Below, in pieces: positions 1 to 11,715 of a stretch of 64,000 nucleotides of DNA. The stretch's first letter is position 1; each line of letters begins with the position of its first letter. This DNA comes from Ophioceras dolichostomum (Eukaryota; Ascomycota; Sordariomycetes; Magnaporthales; Ophioceraceae), in contig PYST01000002.1 of NCBI GenBank assembly GCA_003049485.1, positions 62,001-126,000 of the forward strand, read 5' to 3'. The notes beneath the pieces were generated by a model. It made no database searches, was not told the origin of the DNA, and saw only the letters and a program-made list of their open reading frames with translations. The position numbers and the translations under genes were made by a program.

Positions 1-83
1 AAATAGTAGATCTTCATCAGCGATCACTCACGGAAACAGCGGGGAGGGGTTTCGAGACTCAAATTAAAGCCGTAGAAACCGAC

Positions 84-797
84 ATATGAGACGCGGTCGA
101 TTCCAATCATCCTGCTGTAATCGATACGACCGTTCTCCCCGAGCGCTGGCGATGAAGGCCGCACGCCCGGTCGCTTGAGCCTGGTTGGATAAGGAAAAGG
201 AGAGCGGGGACGTTGAAGGTAAGGCGGTACCGTTCCGGCGTGATAAGTGCCGGTCTGCCGGGGATGGTACGACTTCGAGGCGCTGCTGGTCAGGGAGTAG
301 GATCTGGGGCCGACGTCATCCGAGGGACGGCACTGGAGGCTTGAGGTGGACCTCTGGCTCTCCGTTTCGTACATTGATATGATCTCTGCCGTCGTGTCCC
401 GGTATGACGGCAGGCGCCTACGGTCGTCTTGAACATGGCCATGTGAGCTGGAGTTGCCGTCGCGGCCGGAACCGGATCGTCTCGGGTGGTGAGGGGCAAG
501 GCTTGGGTCCCAGAGGCCGGAACGCTGCCGCGGCAGCTGGTGGAACGTGGCAGAGGACGAGATCGGCTTGATGGAGAAGATGCCGATATCTCCTGTTTCC
601 GTTGTTGTCTTCAGCATGCTTTCCAGAGTACCAGGCAAAGGCAGGAAGTTCGCATCCGTGTTGGCGCTCCGGGGCTGGCCATCTTGGCCAGGGGGAGAGG
701 GAGGTGGAGGGCCGGTGAGGCGCCGGCCGTCTGCGTTATATGCCGCGTTCAACGCTCCATGACTGGCAGCTCGTCTAGTGGTACGGATGCCGTCCAT
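84..797 (-). CDS. conserved fungal protein of unknown function, 5' part (runs off left edge)
   Basis: The minus-strand frame opens at an ATG at 797 (protein begins MDGIRTTRRAASHG) and stays open for 238 codons. A possible donor (GTCGGT) follows codon TAT at 84, so the remaining exons would lie outside the window. The protein is rich in Ser, Pro and Arg and has no obvious catalytic motif. It carries two blocks that I believe are conserved in Sordariomycete hypothetical proteins: a TTTETGDIG..SIKP segment about 70 residues in, and a block reading RPRSPFPYPTRLKRPGVRPS near residue 190. If the donor is not used, the frame runs on to a stop at 24. The function is unknown. The start was chosen because the frame extends upstream only through non-ATG codons. 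Confidence 0.6.
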
Positions 798-815
798 TGG
801 CTTCGAGGCATACAA

Positions 816-3476
816 GGTCCCCGCTCCCTAAGAGCAGGGAGGAGACAAAAAGAAGACTCCAAAATTCCCGGCAGCTTGTGACGGCTCCGGCATCAATAAG
901 ATTCATCGAGACACCCGCTCCCCGTAATGAAAAAGATGCGAGATATTCAACCTGCTAGGGAGAGCATACGGCGAGGTATGGTGCACAGGTTGAACGGGAG
1001 AGAGGAAATGATTGATCAAATGACAAGATGACCCGACCGTCGTGACTGCACTGATCAACCTCCAGCGCGTCTCCCGACATGGTTGCCCACCACTGAGCCG
1101 GCACCGAACTGAATGGAAAGGAACATGAAGAAAGTGCGACGGCGGGAGGGCACGGTGGTAACTTGAAGTGGTTGCGCCAGGGGCCCGCCGCCACCACTGT
1201 CCTCATTGTACCTACGTCGGCAGGTGCGAATCACCCTGGAGGGTCCGGTCTGGCCATGACTGATGTGACTTGGCCAAAGGCCGAGTAGCCAAAGGGAAGG
1301 AGCAGTCGGGAAGAAGTGGTACCTTGACCTTATACACTAACATCCGACCTGAATACTCCCGATCCCCGAGGCGCAATGACCCTCACCTATCAGGAACGTT
1401 GGAAACTAGAGCATGTGATGGAGCAAGATCCAGCTTGAGCCTGGGTGGGCGAGAACCATAACGCAGCGGCCATGCATGTATTCCTGCCGCAACGGAGGCG
1501 CCGTTCTCAGGCAATGCGCTCAAGCTGTCAGGGCCGAGAACCACCCTCCTGGGTCAAGCGAAAGTTAGTCGTGTGGTCTCTGAATGTGGAAGTTATTCTT
1601 ATTCTCTACTGTTAGGGACTCACTGTTCTCTACCCATTCGGTTCCAAGAAACTGGTCACGGTGACGGATTCAGGGGCAGACGTGACATCACTACCCGTGT
1701 GCAACTCGATCAGTCCCCCCTTGTGCGAGATTATAATCAAGTGTACCTGCTGTGCAGCATCCGGTCGATCTGGGGAGCCAAAATAACGGGTGCTTGCCGA
1801 TGGTCGGCCGACAATTGCAGTCGAGATCCTCCAGCTGACGGTGCGGCCCGAGGCTCGGGACGGGGCCGGTACCTCTGGGCCGACGACGGCACGGGGCTTG
1901 GCGAAGACGTCTTTCTCCCAGACTGGTTCTATCCGATTCGGAGAAAGGGCCGTCCATACAGATGCAAATGTGTACTGACCAAGAGGCAGAGTGTTATATC
2001 CGGTTACCAAGAACCAAAGGCTGACTTAGACAGAGAGACTCATTGTCGGCGGGAGAACGCATCTGTCTTCCATAATAGCGCGTGTGCGAGCATGCATTAC
2101 ACGGATCGTAGGTAGTGAATATAAGCCGCCTGCTTGACTGGGATGGCATGGTGAATGTGTCCTCTTTCACTGCTTTTAATAGCTCCGTGCTACGGGGTTC
2201 CTGCTTGCCCCGACTCTTTATGGATAGTGCCATTTATCTAGTGCGTGCGGCTGATCCCCCACGCTGCATATTGCAAGAACTCAGGGAACAATAGATTAGA
2301 AATATTGTTGGCTAGTTGTCCGTCCGTCTGTCGGCCTGCATCGTGCCGAACTTTCAAAATACATATCTGGCCTTCTTCGCGGGTCCGAGACACTGCAAGC
2401 TGAAAGTTCGCAGTTAGCATCGTGTAACTTTCAACCAGGGACATTTGCCTAATGCCAGACCGCCGGATTCTCACAGCCAAGTGCGCCAAGCACCCACAGA
2501 ACCACAGCCTTCCGGTTCATCTCTGCGGGCTCAGGTTCTTCCCTGCACGAGCAGTTGTGTAAGGGCGGGCTGACATGTGCAGCTATCCGTAACTCGGTTC
2601 CATATTGATCAGCAAACACCGGACACCATACCTGAGATGGGGCTCTCGGGCTGTGGTGTCTTTGTAGCCTCTAGTCTGTGGGTAAGTAGCAATATGACAG
2701 TGGCGGTAGAGTTTTCAATTCGACATCCAGCGACTCTCATCGGATGGTTCAACGTTGATTTATAATTCACCCTCAACTGTCCTGAGGAGAAGATATCGCT
2801 TATCGTACAGGTTGGCCACCCTGGTGGCCACTGGACAGGTGAAGTGGTTGTTTCAATCCTCGGTGGCCTTTCCGAGGCCATTGCATTAGGAGTTGGAATT
2901 CAATCCATGATCAATGAATTGGTCTCCCGGGAGCAGCTCGTCCGTAGATGCTTGGCTGCGAAAAGGGCAGAGAACAATGGAACTTGAACCTATCTGAATA
3001 ATAGATGCAATGGTGAAGTCACTGATCGGGAGGGAGCCTCCTGAGGGGAGGTTGAGGGGGAGTGGATCAGCGGCGTATTGGCTTCCGTAGAGTTGGGGTT
3101 TGCCCGCAGTTACTGGTGGGATAGCGGGCTGGCGGGGACGGAGGGACGAGGGGACCTCAATCGCTGTGGGTACCAGATCCAGGGAGAGCTGTGGGCAAAA
3201 AGACAGGTGTTCACAATAATAAGCCACCATAAAATTCATCCCATTGGAAACCAACCAGGTGGCCAAAGGCTGTCCACTTAAAAAGAGCCTCCCAGCTGAG
3301 AACAAGCAGGCCGATTTCTTTCCCATTCCCTCTCCTGTGTACACCTTATCCAAGAGTAGGACAACGGACAACTGACCTCGGAACCTTAATTGAGCCCAGT
3401 CTCAACTCCAATTCATCTGTGTCCTTTTTGCATTATACCCTTTTCTTCTTTCCATTCGCCTGTCTTGCCGTCTATC
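816..3476. other. intergenic region, 2.7 kb, no convincing gene
   Basis: This stretch lies between the divergently oriented left-edge gene and the PDI gene, so it should hold both promoters. Open frames of up to 180 codons exist on both strands between about 1570 and 2115, but they overlap one another, lack consistent splice structure and match no family I recognise. I see no transposon ends or RNA gene. Confidence 0.5.
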
Positions 3477-5159
3477 ATGCCTAACGCCAGGACGCTGGCC
3501 TTTGGCCTTATCGCTGCCGCAGTTGCGGCTTCTGCTTCAGATGTCGTCCAGCTAAAGGGCGACAACTTTGCCGACTTTATCAAGACCAACGATTTGGTGC
3601 TCGCTGAGTTCTTCGCGCCTTGGTGGTAAGTTTCACATACACACAGACACCGGCGTACACGCTTCCCTGCCTCAGGCTACGTACTGACATTACTCTGTTT
3701 CTTCTGCTAGCGGACACTGCAAGGCCCTCGCCCCTGAATACGAGGAGGCTGCCACTTCGCTTAAGGAGAAGGACATCAAGCTTGTCAAGGTCGACTGCAC
3801 GGAGGAGGCCGACCTTTGCAAGGACCATGGCGTTGAGGGCTACCCCACCCTGAAGGTCTTCCGTGGCCCCGACAACGTGTCTGCGTACAAGGGACAGCGC
3901 AAGGCTGCTGCGTAAGTTCTACACAGATCCCTGTTCCCCAATGCTGCTGCTCAATGGCACTGCTCTTCACATTGTCAGAAGCTGACGGGTTGACTCCCCC
4001 GCCTTCCAGGATTACCTCATACATGGTCAAGCAATCCCTTCCGGCCGTCTCGGCGCTTACCAAGGACTCCCTTGAGGAGTTCAAGAAGGCCGACAAGGTT
4101 GTTGTCGTTGCCTACTACGAGGAGAGCGACAAGGCTTCTAAGGATACCTTCAGCAAGACCGCCGAGAAGCTTCGCGACAACTACCCCTTCGGTGCGAGCA
4201 GTGATGCCGAGCTGGCTAAGGCTGAGGGCGTTACCTTCCCCGCCGTCGTTGTTTACAAGGACTTTGACGAGGGCAAGGCCGTCTTCAGCGAGAAGTTCGA
4301 CGTCGAGGCTATCGAGAAGTTCGCCAAGACGGCGGCGACCCCTCTGATTGGCGAGGTCGGTCCCGAGACCTACTCTGACTACATGTCCGCGGGCATCCCG
4401 CTGGCTTATATCTTCGCCGAGACCCCAGAGGAGCGCAAGGAGCTGAGCGATGCCCTCAAGCCCATCGCCGAGAAGCACCGTGGCGCCATCAACTTTGCTA
4501 CTATTGACGCTAAGGCGTTCGGCGCCCACGCTGGCAACCTGAACCTGAAGGTCGACAAGTTCCCCGCCTTCGCTATCCAGGAGACGGTCAAGAACCAGAA
4601 GTTCCCCTACGACCAGGAGAAGGAGATCACCCACGACACCATTTCCAAGTTCGTCGAGGACTTCGTCAGCGGCGCCATCCAGCCCAGCATCAAGTCTGAG
4701 CCGATCCCCGAGACCCAGGAGGGCCCCGTCACCGTTGTAGTCGCCCACAACTACGAGTCCGTCGTTCTGGACGACACCAAGGACGTCCTGATCGAGTTCT
4801 ACGCCCCGTGGTGCGGACACTGCAAGGCCCTGGCTCCCAAGTACGAGGAGCTCGCGGCCCTGTATGCCAAGAGCGAGTTCAAGGACAAGGTCGTCATCGC
4901 CAAGGTTGACGCCACGGCCAACGACGTTCCCGATGAGATCCAGGGCTTCCCCACGATCAAGCTGTACGCCGCTGGCTCCAAGAGCGAGCCCGCGACCTAC
5001 AGTGGCTCTCGCACCGTGGAGGATCTGATCAAGTTCATCAAGGAGAACGGCAAGTACAAGGCCGAGGTCTCAGAGGCCGAAGAGTCTGCGGCTCCCGCTG
5101 CCACCGAGTCCACCTCGACTGAGGCGGCGGAGGCCAAGGAGACCCATGACGAGCTTTAA
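3477..5159 (+). CDS. protein disulfide isomerase (ER)
   Basis: Three exons (3477-3625, 3711-3911, 4010-5159) encode 499 residues. The product forms and rearranges disulfides in proteins folding in the ER lumen. An N-terminal signal peptide of about 20 residues is followed by thioredoxin domain a, whose CGHC active site is split by the first intron (PWW|CGHCKA). The redox-inactive b and b' domains follow, then domain a' with a second CGHC (APWCGHCKALAP), then an acidic tail ending in the retention signal HDEL. Length and a-b-b'-a' order are those of classical PDI. Both introns have GTAAGT donors and TAG/CAG acceptors and the junctions are in frame. Upregulation by the unfolded-protein response is expected for the family, but I could not point to a response element upstream. 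Confidence 0.97.
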
Positions 5160-5836
5160 TCGATTTGCGGTGTTATTTCTGGGGCGGATGATTTTCTCTT
5201 GTTTGTATGAATACCAGGAAACAGGGCAGGAGAATGCAAAATGGCACGCGTTGATCAAATACATCTTGCGCAACTAATATGGCGGGTTGATTTGCAAGCA
5301 TGTATTCCGTGCTTCGCACCGCCGGTGGGTTTTCGGATTTTGATATATTGCACTTCATTCCACCTTCCATACATTCACGTCTTTTTCCACGCGTCTACGG
5401 AATAGGTCGGGTGCTCTGTATATCTGGTTCTGGTTCCTCGTGACGCCCCATCTGTTACGAAGTGCAGCCGCGAGGCACACGTTCCGAGGCAAGGCACAAG
5501 CCAGCCAACGAAACGGACCGGCCAATCTCCAACTGCTAATTTTATGCCACGTCTTGGCAGGGGTGTTGCTAGTAAACCGGCCACGTAAATGTTATGTCTG
5601 CCACGCCTCACCGCCTCGACCGCCTGAACCCACTGTCTCCATATTTTTTTCCCTGCCTGCAGGCATCGCTCCACGATCTCTCCACGTTCCGCCTGCTGGC
5701 TTCAATTAAACAGTCCTGACCCTCTTGACCCTCTTGACCCTCTTTCGCGACATCCCCCATCCGCATTGTTGATTGATACCTTGGACAGACGAAGCACACT
5801 GAACACCAGACATACCAATCGCAACGTCAAATAACA
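5160..5836. other. intergenic region with PDI 3' UTR and promoter of next gene
   Basis: About 680 bases separate the PDI stop from the next start on the same strand. Immediately upstream of the start is a short tandem run, CTGACCCTCTTGACCCTC with a further TTGACCCTC unit (5715-5742). No coding frame is supported. Confidence 0.5.
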
Positions 5837-6576
5837 ATGGCATCGAGGATTCTCTCTCGCAGTGCGCGCGCCTTCGTGCAAACGCCGTTCGCGCTCCGGA
5901 GCTTCCAGACTACAGCGCGCCGATTTGAGGCCGCGGCCGTCCCCCTGCCTGCACGCAAGCCAATTGGCGCGTTCCGAGGAGGGTAAGTTCTTTGTCTGCC
6001 AGCTCGATCATCATGACCCAGGCTTTTGAATCCAAGGGCAACCAGATCATGCGCAGCCAGGTGACTAACATCTCCTTTGCGGCGGGCTCTCACTCGCAGA
6101 CTCTTCGGCTTCCTCCTGGGCACGACCCTCGCAGGCAGCGGCGTCTACTACTACGTCCTCCAAGAGTACAAGGCGTCGAACGACCTTCTGACGGAGGATA
6201 TCTACGTGCGTTACTGCATCTGAGATTTCTCCTGATTTTCGAATTGTCTGCTGCAAAATAGAATATACAAAAAGAAGAAACATTGCATCGTTGCACACTC
6301 GTAAATCACCTCCATCTTCTCGAGACCAGCCATCATCAGATCTCGTCCTTCACTCTCCCAGCACCGTGCTCCGCACAGCCAGACACCCAACAAGCACCCA
6401 AGCACCCGACGGTTCTTTCGTACCTTGCGTGAGTTGGTTCGCAGAACTAATGTCGCCGCTAACATTGGACTATCCTTGCCACGATCTAGAACCTTCAAGC
6501 GTCGGTGCAGCGGTTGAGCAATTACTTGACGACACTAGAGGAACGGATAGAGGCATCGGAGCGCAAAAAGAAATAG
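5837..6576 (+). CDS. small mitochondrial single-pass membrane protein
   Basis: Three exons (5837-5982, 6100-6205, 6490-6576) give 112 residues. The first 45 residues contain many Arg and Ala and a single Glu (MASRILSRSARAFVQ...), as in a mitochondrial presequence. One hydrophobic segment follows (LFGFLLGTTLAGSGVYYYVL, about residues 50-70), then a short helical, heptad-like stretch (LQASVQRLSNYLTTLEERI) ending in KKK. This layout suggests an inner-membrane protein with a coiled-coil tail. I recognise it only as the kind of conserved small mitochondrial protein found across filamentous fungi and cannot assign a complex. The second intron (284 bp) is long for this window. All junctions use GT..AG and keep frame. 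Confidence 0.75.
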
Positions 6577-7187
6577 ACATGGATGAAGTTATGGGCTTGA
6601 CTACTGGATTTCTTGGAGGGCATCATATTGGGGGAACATATTGAGAGGAATCTGGAACGAGGATGGGAGTACAGTACACATCATGGCGCATGGAACCTAA
6701 TCAGTGGCTCAGGGGTTGCCATGTACTGAGGCTTTGGGTTTCTATTCCCTCTATATTCCTTTCTTTAATACGCTGGGGCATATAGTGGGAGCTGTTACTG
6801 GAGACTGCTTACACAGAAACAGACGGAACCTCGCAATGCATATTCCAGGCCACAGCTCCTCGCGACATCGGTTTGCCTAGTGCATGACACCTGTGATGGC
6901 CAACTAATGGACTGGCTGGCTTGGTTGCCTTCAGTGAGCGCAGGAGTCAGGATAGAGTGGCGAAATCAGGTGACTACGCGATCTGGCGGGAAGTCACCCC
7001 GCATTTCATCCTCCACAATAATCGCGGTTCTAGCGCAAAGTGCATGCGGACCGCGTTTCACTTTATCACCTCAATCACAACTCCGCCTAAGTTTGGCTAA
7101 GAAAACAGGCTCCCTCCCACTATCAGACTCCATCCTTCGACAGATTGGCAGGCAGGGCGCTTCACCCTGTCTTTGGCCTGGCCAAAT
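6577..7187. other. intergenic region, nothing recognised
   Basis: About 600 bases between two same-strand genes, holding the 3' UTR of the mitochondrial protein gene and the promoter of the WLM protease gene. No supported frame or repeat. Confidence 0.5.
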
Positions 7188-8727
7188 ATGCCTCTGGGCA
7201 TAGAACGCATCAACGCGAGGAAGTCACAGCCAAATCCCCACATCGTTTTCATCAAGCCTCTTAAGGGGCCCGATGAAGCCACGGCGCAAGACTTCCTGGA
7301 ACGAATCGCGGCGCAATGTGGTATGGGCTAACTTATGACCTACACTGCATTCAGCATGTATCTTTCATATCCTCTAACCAGCCGCTTGTTGCTAACAATC
7401 CAAACTCATGGCTCTAGTGCCTATCATGAAGGAGCACCGCATATCGGTCATGTCTCTCGAGGAGTATGAGCCAAATGCTGAGTTTGTGGGGCGGAACTTC
7501 AACGCCGGGGAGGTGGTTCAGCTAGTCCTGAAGGCCCGGTTCACCGGCCGATGGCTCCCGTTCGACTACGTGCAGATGGTGATGATGCACGAGCTGGCGC
7601 ACTGCAAGCAGATGAATCACTCGAAGGCATTTTGGGCCGTCAGGAACCAATATGCTGACGAGATGCGGCAGCTATGGTCGCGGCGGTACACCGGCGAGGG
7701 CCTCTGGGGCAGAGGCGTCAACCTGCAAACAGGGGAATTCGAGAAGAACACCGTGCTCCCCGACGAGGCTCTCCCTGAACACCTCTGCGGTGGCACGTAC
7801 CAGTCGCGGCGGCGTAAGCGAAAGGCGAAGCCTGAACTATCCTACAAGGAAAGAAAGGAGCGCCGGATCCTCAAGAAGTTTGGTGCGAACGGCGTCGCTC
7901 TTGGCCAGGATGAAGAAGTTAAGGCTGAGCTAGAGAAGGGGAAGCGGACAGCTGCGAAGCCCCGAGTTGCTGGAAGTAAACGGGGCCGAGAGTTGCGCGC
8001 CGCGGCGGCGCTGGCCCGTTTCGACCAGCACAAGAAAGAGGCTTCTCCGGAGGTCAAAGTCAAGGATGAGGACAAATCCTCGGCTGAGGAGGATACGGAC
8101 AGTGTTGGCGAGGACTACGACGATGGCTCTTCGGCTTTGGACATCGACGGGACCACGCTAAGGGATTCCAAAGGTCGCGGCATGATCAAAGTGTGCGAAG
8201 ACGAAAATCCAGATGATCTTGACGCGCAGAGGGAGCTGGCCGAACTGAAATCCTCGTTCAACCACCGCAAGGAGAACAGGCCATCTGGAAACGTTGACAC
8301 GGATAAGAAGCACACCAAGCCGTCAGTGGCCGAGACGCAGCGAGCAACTGAGAATCCTTCTCATGGGACAAGCACAGGATCTGGCACTCCCGCACCGTCT
8401 AATAATAAAGCCCCTGGCAGGACACCAGCTGCCAAAGGCAATGTCCCCCGTGCCAACGATGCAGCACCCCGCAACATTCAATCCTCACCCACATCCCGTC
8501 GAAACGACAATCCGTCCCAAGACCACGGGACGACATGCTCGATATGCTCATACGCAAACGAACCCGTCATCGTCACCTGCGCAATGTGCTCTAACGTTCT
8601 AGACCCGAGCATGCACCCGGACTCTTGGCGGTGTCGGAGCCAGGCTTGCTCTGGTAGCAAGTACGTCAACGCTGGCGACTGTGGGGTCTGCGGCGTCTGT
8701 GGGCAAAGGAGAGCCTCAAAAATTTAA
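7188..8727 (+). CDS. WLM-domain metalloprotease, Wss1-like (DNA-protein crosslink repair)
   Basis: Two exons (7188-7320, 7418-8727) encode 480 residues. Wss1/SPRTN-type proteases cut proteins trapped covalently on DNA. The WLM domain fills the first half, with the zinc site HELAHCKQMNH (His102, catalytic Glu103, His106, His112) followed by the typical SKAFW. Next comes a basic region with FGANGVALG, close to the SHP box that binds Cdc48/p97, a low-complexity acidic and Ser-rich stretch, and a C-terminal Cys-rich module with CxxC pairs (TCSICS, CAMC, CRSQAC, CGVCGVC) resembling RanBP2-type fingers. A candidate SUMO-interacting patch, MIKVCEDE, lies between them. Family function is known from yeast Wss1; the adaptor motifs here are inferred. 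The ATG was chosen because it opens directly onto the conserved N-terminal strand and its exon joins in frame. Confidence 0.9.
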
Positions 8728-11155
8728 AGGCCGCGCACACACACGTCTCACGACCCTGACTGTCACTGTGACGAGAAAGACGAAAGATATGAGAGGGAGG
8801 AAATGTCTGGGAAGTTCTTCGTCGGTCACCAAGCCCCATGTACACTGAAGATGTGGTTGGGGCTTACTGTTAGGAGATCTCTCGGCGACGTCGCTCAGTT
8901 TCACCGAAGAGGGGACGTGGCCACCAGTGGTTTTCGGACGGTTTTCGTCGTGCCTCGTGTTCACTTGGTGAATGGTCGAGAAAAGAAGGGAAAGGGGGGT
9001 CTTTTGAATCTGCCGTGCCGCAACAGTCGCAACACTGTCGTCCTGTCGTCCAAGACTTATCGTCCAAGAAGCGGCTGAAGCTTGTCCTGTACACACCTCT
9101 TTGTTCGCGACAGAAGAGGAGGGGTACGTGAGTAAAGAAACCCTCAAGGGAATGCATGTGGTGACCATGGCCTTACCAACCGACCGACATCCCAGCTAAA
9201 CCCCTCGATGGGTGGCGCTTCAGATGAGCTGAGGGTTCACTGCCTACTGGTCTGTAAGGCATATATATACAAGTGAAATTGTCCTATTCGCCAGTCGAGT
9301 GTGCTTCAGCGGAATGAGAGGAGGAAGAGATCAGCCCAATCTTGCCCCCGCAAACCCGCCCCTTGTAGGGGACAAAACCGACGACTCAAAGACCAGCCTC
9401 TTGCAGGATTGGTATTCATCAAAATGATGATGGATGGACAGATAAAGGTTTGTACACAGGAGCCATAGTCCCAGAACAGGACGAGGACACAAAGTGCCAA
9501 GGGCCAAGGCATGGGGGGTCTGCCTTAGCGGCTCCCGTTTCATGCCTACCCCGGCGAAGAACGTCTCAGACAGAAACACCCTGGGGAGTGGAGCTACCGC
9601 GCCGGTTACAGGTGGAGTCGATTGGGCCTGTGCTGATTGGGCATTAGGGGTTCACACTGCCCGTTTGGGAAATGCGCCTCCAATACGCCCACCCCTTGGA
9701 CTTGCTCTGTCCCGATTGAGCCCAGGTTCCTGTCGCTCTATTGGTGACTCGATCTGTTTCATCCCCTCCCCTCAACTCGAAAGAGATCTAGCCCATCATA
9801 CAACGTTCAACGTTGTAAGGCCACACCCTACTCCCGTCCTCGCCCTCGACCTCGCTTGCTCAGCAGCCTGCATGCATGCATGCATGCATGTGTCGTCTTG
9901 TGTAGCCTGAGGAAGAGGCTCTCTCTTGCTCGTCGCATAAACCGAGCGCCGCAAGGATTCGGAGGCGATCATCAGGGAAACCATGGGCAACCCCGGCGGT
10001 TCGCGGATAGGGGGCGGGGCGGCTCACATTGAGGAAGAAGCAAGCCGGGATGGCAGCAGCAAAAAAGACGAGCAGGCAGGTAGGTTGCTTTGCGTGCGGC
10101 GCATGCCATCGATCAGTTCGGATGATTTGCACACACCAGGCAGATCTTTCTGCAAATGGCTGGCTGGCGACGAGCAACAAATCAAGGAAACGATTTCCGT
10201 CGGCGATGGGATTTTTGGTAAGGTCTTACAGAGAGAGACAACAGGGGGGCACGACGACTGATGATGAGGTTTTTGGGAGATCTGGTCAGGACTGATGAGG
10301 AGAGAAGTGCACTTCCGCCCCCCTACCGTCCGGTGTTTTCCACCATTCGATCGTTTGCTGGATGTGCCGGATTTTGCACGTCTATGGTATGCTTCCTCCT
10401 CGATTATCCTGGGTTGTAGGTTGCCAAGGCAAGGAACTCGGCGAGCTGCCCACTTCGGATGTCGAATCCTATGATAGTGTTCCCACTTTCACTGTGCCAG
10501 CTCTCCACGTTTCTATGTCGATGCAGAGTTGCAGCGTCTTTTTATCAACCCTTCAAGACCTCGCTTCACCTTCGTTTCTGTTTCTCTGCTTCTTGTTTTG
10601 GGCTCTACCACTTTGCGTCGTCCTCAAACGCTTCGTTCTTTTCTTGGTTTTCGGATCTGTGATCATTTCATTCTTTTCTGTTGCACTTGGTCTTGAAGAC
10701 ATTGTTTTTTTCTTTCTCCTACCTTCCCACTCCTTTCTTTCCGTCCGCTTTCTTCCCTCACCCTCTCTTCGCCTTCCTTCTTCTTCGTCCTTCCTCTCAT
10801 CATCAACGCGGACCCTTGGATAGGACCGGATTCATTTTGTTGCAGACTTGAAGTCTTTTGCATTTGTCTTCGCTCTTCCTTTCCTCTCTCTCTCGCCGTT
10901 ACGAGGCCGATGCGCTAGTCGTAGGACCTCGACTTGCCATATACAAGGGCTCCTGGAACGGGCCTGCCAGCAACACACACAACCGTACGCACCAAAAGTG
11001 AAAGGTGTACGCAACGAACCACGACGAACAAGACAAAAAGACTCTCGAGTCACACGAATCACTCTCCACGGAAGAGAGAACCAAACATCCACCAACTACT
11101 ACCCACCACTAGATAGGGAGCACCCACCGAGGTATCCACTGATACGACAGCCAGG
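8728..11155. other. gene-poor stretch, 2.4 kb, upstream of the secreted protein gene
   Basis: No convincing coding region. It contains a (TGCA)n microsatellite near 9870 and, from about 10,540 to 10,900, long pyrimidine-rich tracts (CTTCTT, CTCTCTCTC) of the kind seen in fungal promoters and 5' leaders. Open frames across these tracts give Phe/Leu/Ser-rich translations that reflect composition, not coding. Confidence 0.5.
9869..9891. repeat. (TGCA)n microsatellite
   Basis: About five and a half perfect TGCA units in the gene-poor stretch. Because the unit is self-complementary the run is also palindromic. Confidence 0.85.
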
Positions 11156-11715
11156 ATGCTTTGCCGAAACGTCCTCGTCACTATTCTCTTCGCCGTCACA
11201 GGGGTGGCTGCGCGGGCCATGCCTTATGGACACCCGAGAGTTGAGGTCCGGCTGGAGCACATGGAGGTCATGAGGATGCGGGGCTTGTCAGAAGTGAACA
11301 AGCGCGCCGTGTTGGACGTGACCTGCCTGGACGCCAACAAGTAAGTCTCGCAGCAAGAGTGCCCCGGGTAGACACACCCCGCCTCATGATGTTTGGGAAG
11401 ACGAGACGCTCACAGAATGACTGCAGGTACATCGTCTTCCACGACCAGAACGTCGCCGAGCTGGCCATCTGCGGGGGCATCGCGGGGTCCATCACCAAGT
11501 GCGAGGGCAACCCGGAGTCCACCACGGGCGAGTCCGGCTCGGCGAAGTTCACGCTCAAGGCTGTGGTGGATGGCGCGACCATCAACATCTCCAAGGGCCG
11601 ATGGGAGCAGTGCGTTCGTGCTGCGAGGGACGCCTGCCCGACTGGATCGATGTCGGCCACGTGCTCCGGGGGCGCCACCTCGGGAGACGTGGTCTTCACG
11701 CTCGACAACCCCTAA
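11156..11715 (+). CDS. small secreted cysteine-containing protein (effector-like), unknown function
   Basis: Two exons (11156-11340, 11427-11715) encode 157 residues. Residues 1-21 form a signal peptide (MLCRNVLVTILFAVTGVAARA). A short pro-region ends in Lys49-Arg50, a plausible Kex2 site, leaving a mature domain of about 107 residues with six cysteines (57, 77, 87, 124, 132, 141), enough for three disulfides, and one N-glycosylation sequon (NIS at 115). It has no transmembrane segment or GPI signal. The intron (86 bp) has GTAAGT and CTGCAG ends and keeps frame. I recognise no named family. Size, processing signals, cysteines and isolation in a gene-poor stretch are features shared by many fungal effectors and antimicrobial proteins, but function is unproven. 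Confidence 0.75.

Noticed and set aside
1573..2115. Overlapping open frames on both strands, one containing TDSGADVTSLP, which at first glance recalls an aspartic protease active site
   Set aside because: The frame is short, soon interrupted, has no flanking retroelement domains (integrase, reverse transcriptase) or long terminal repeats, and lacks a second conserved protease motif.
3000..3476. Search for unfolded-protein-response elements in the PDI promoter
   Set aside because: I found no clear CAGCGTG-type or related element, so no regulatory site is annotated.
10362..10823. 153-codon plus-strand frame with Phe/Leu-rich, membrane-like translation
   Set aside because: The hydrophobic character comes from CTTCTT-type pyrimidine tracts; other frames through the tract look similar, and it lies in the probable leader/promoter of the secreted protein gene.
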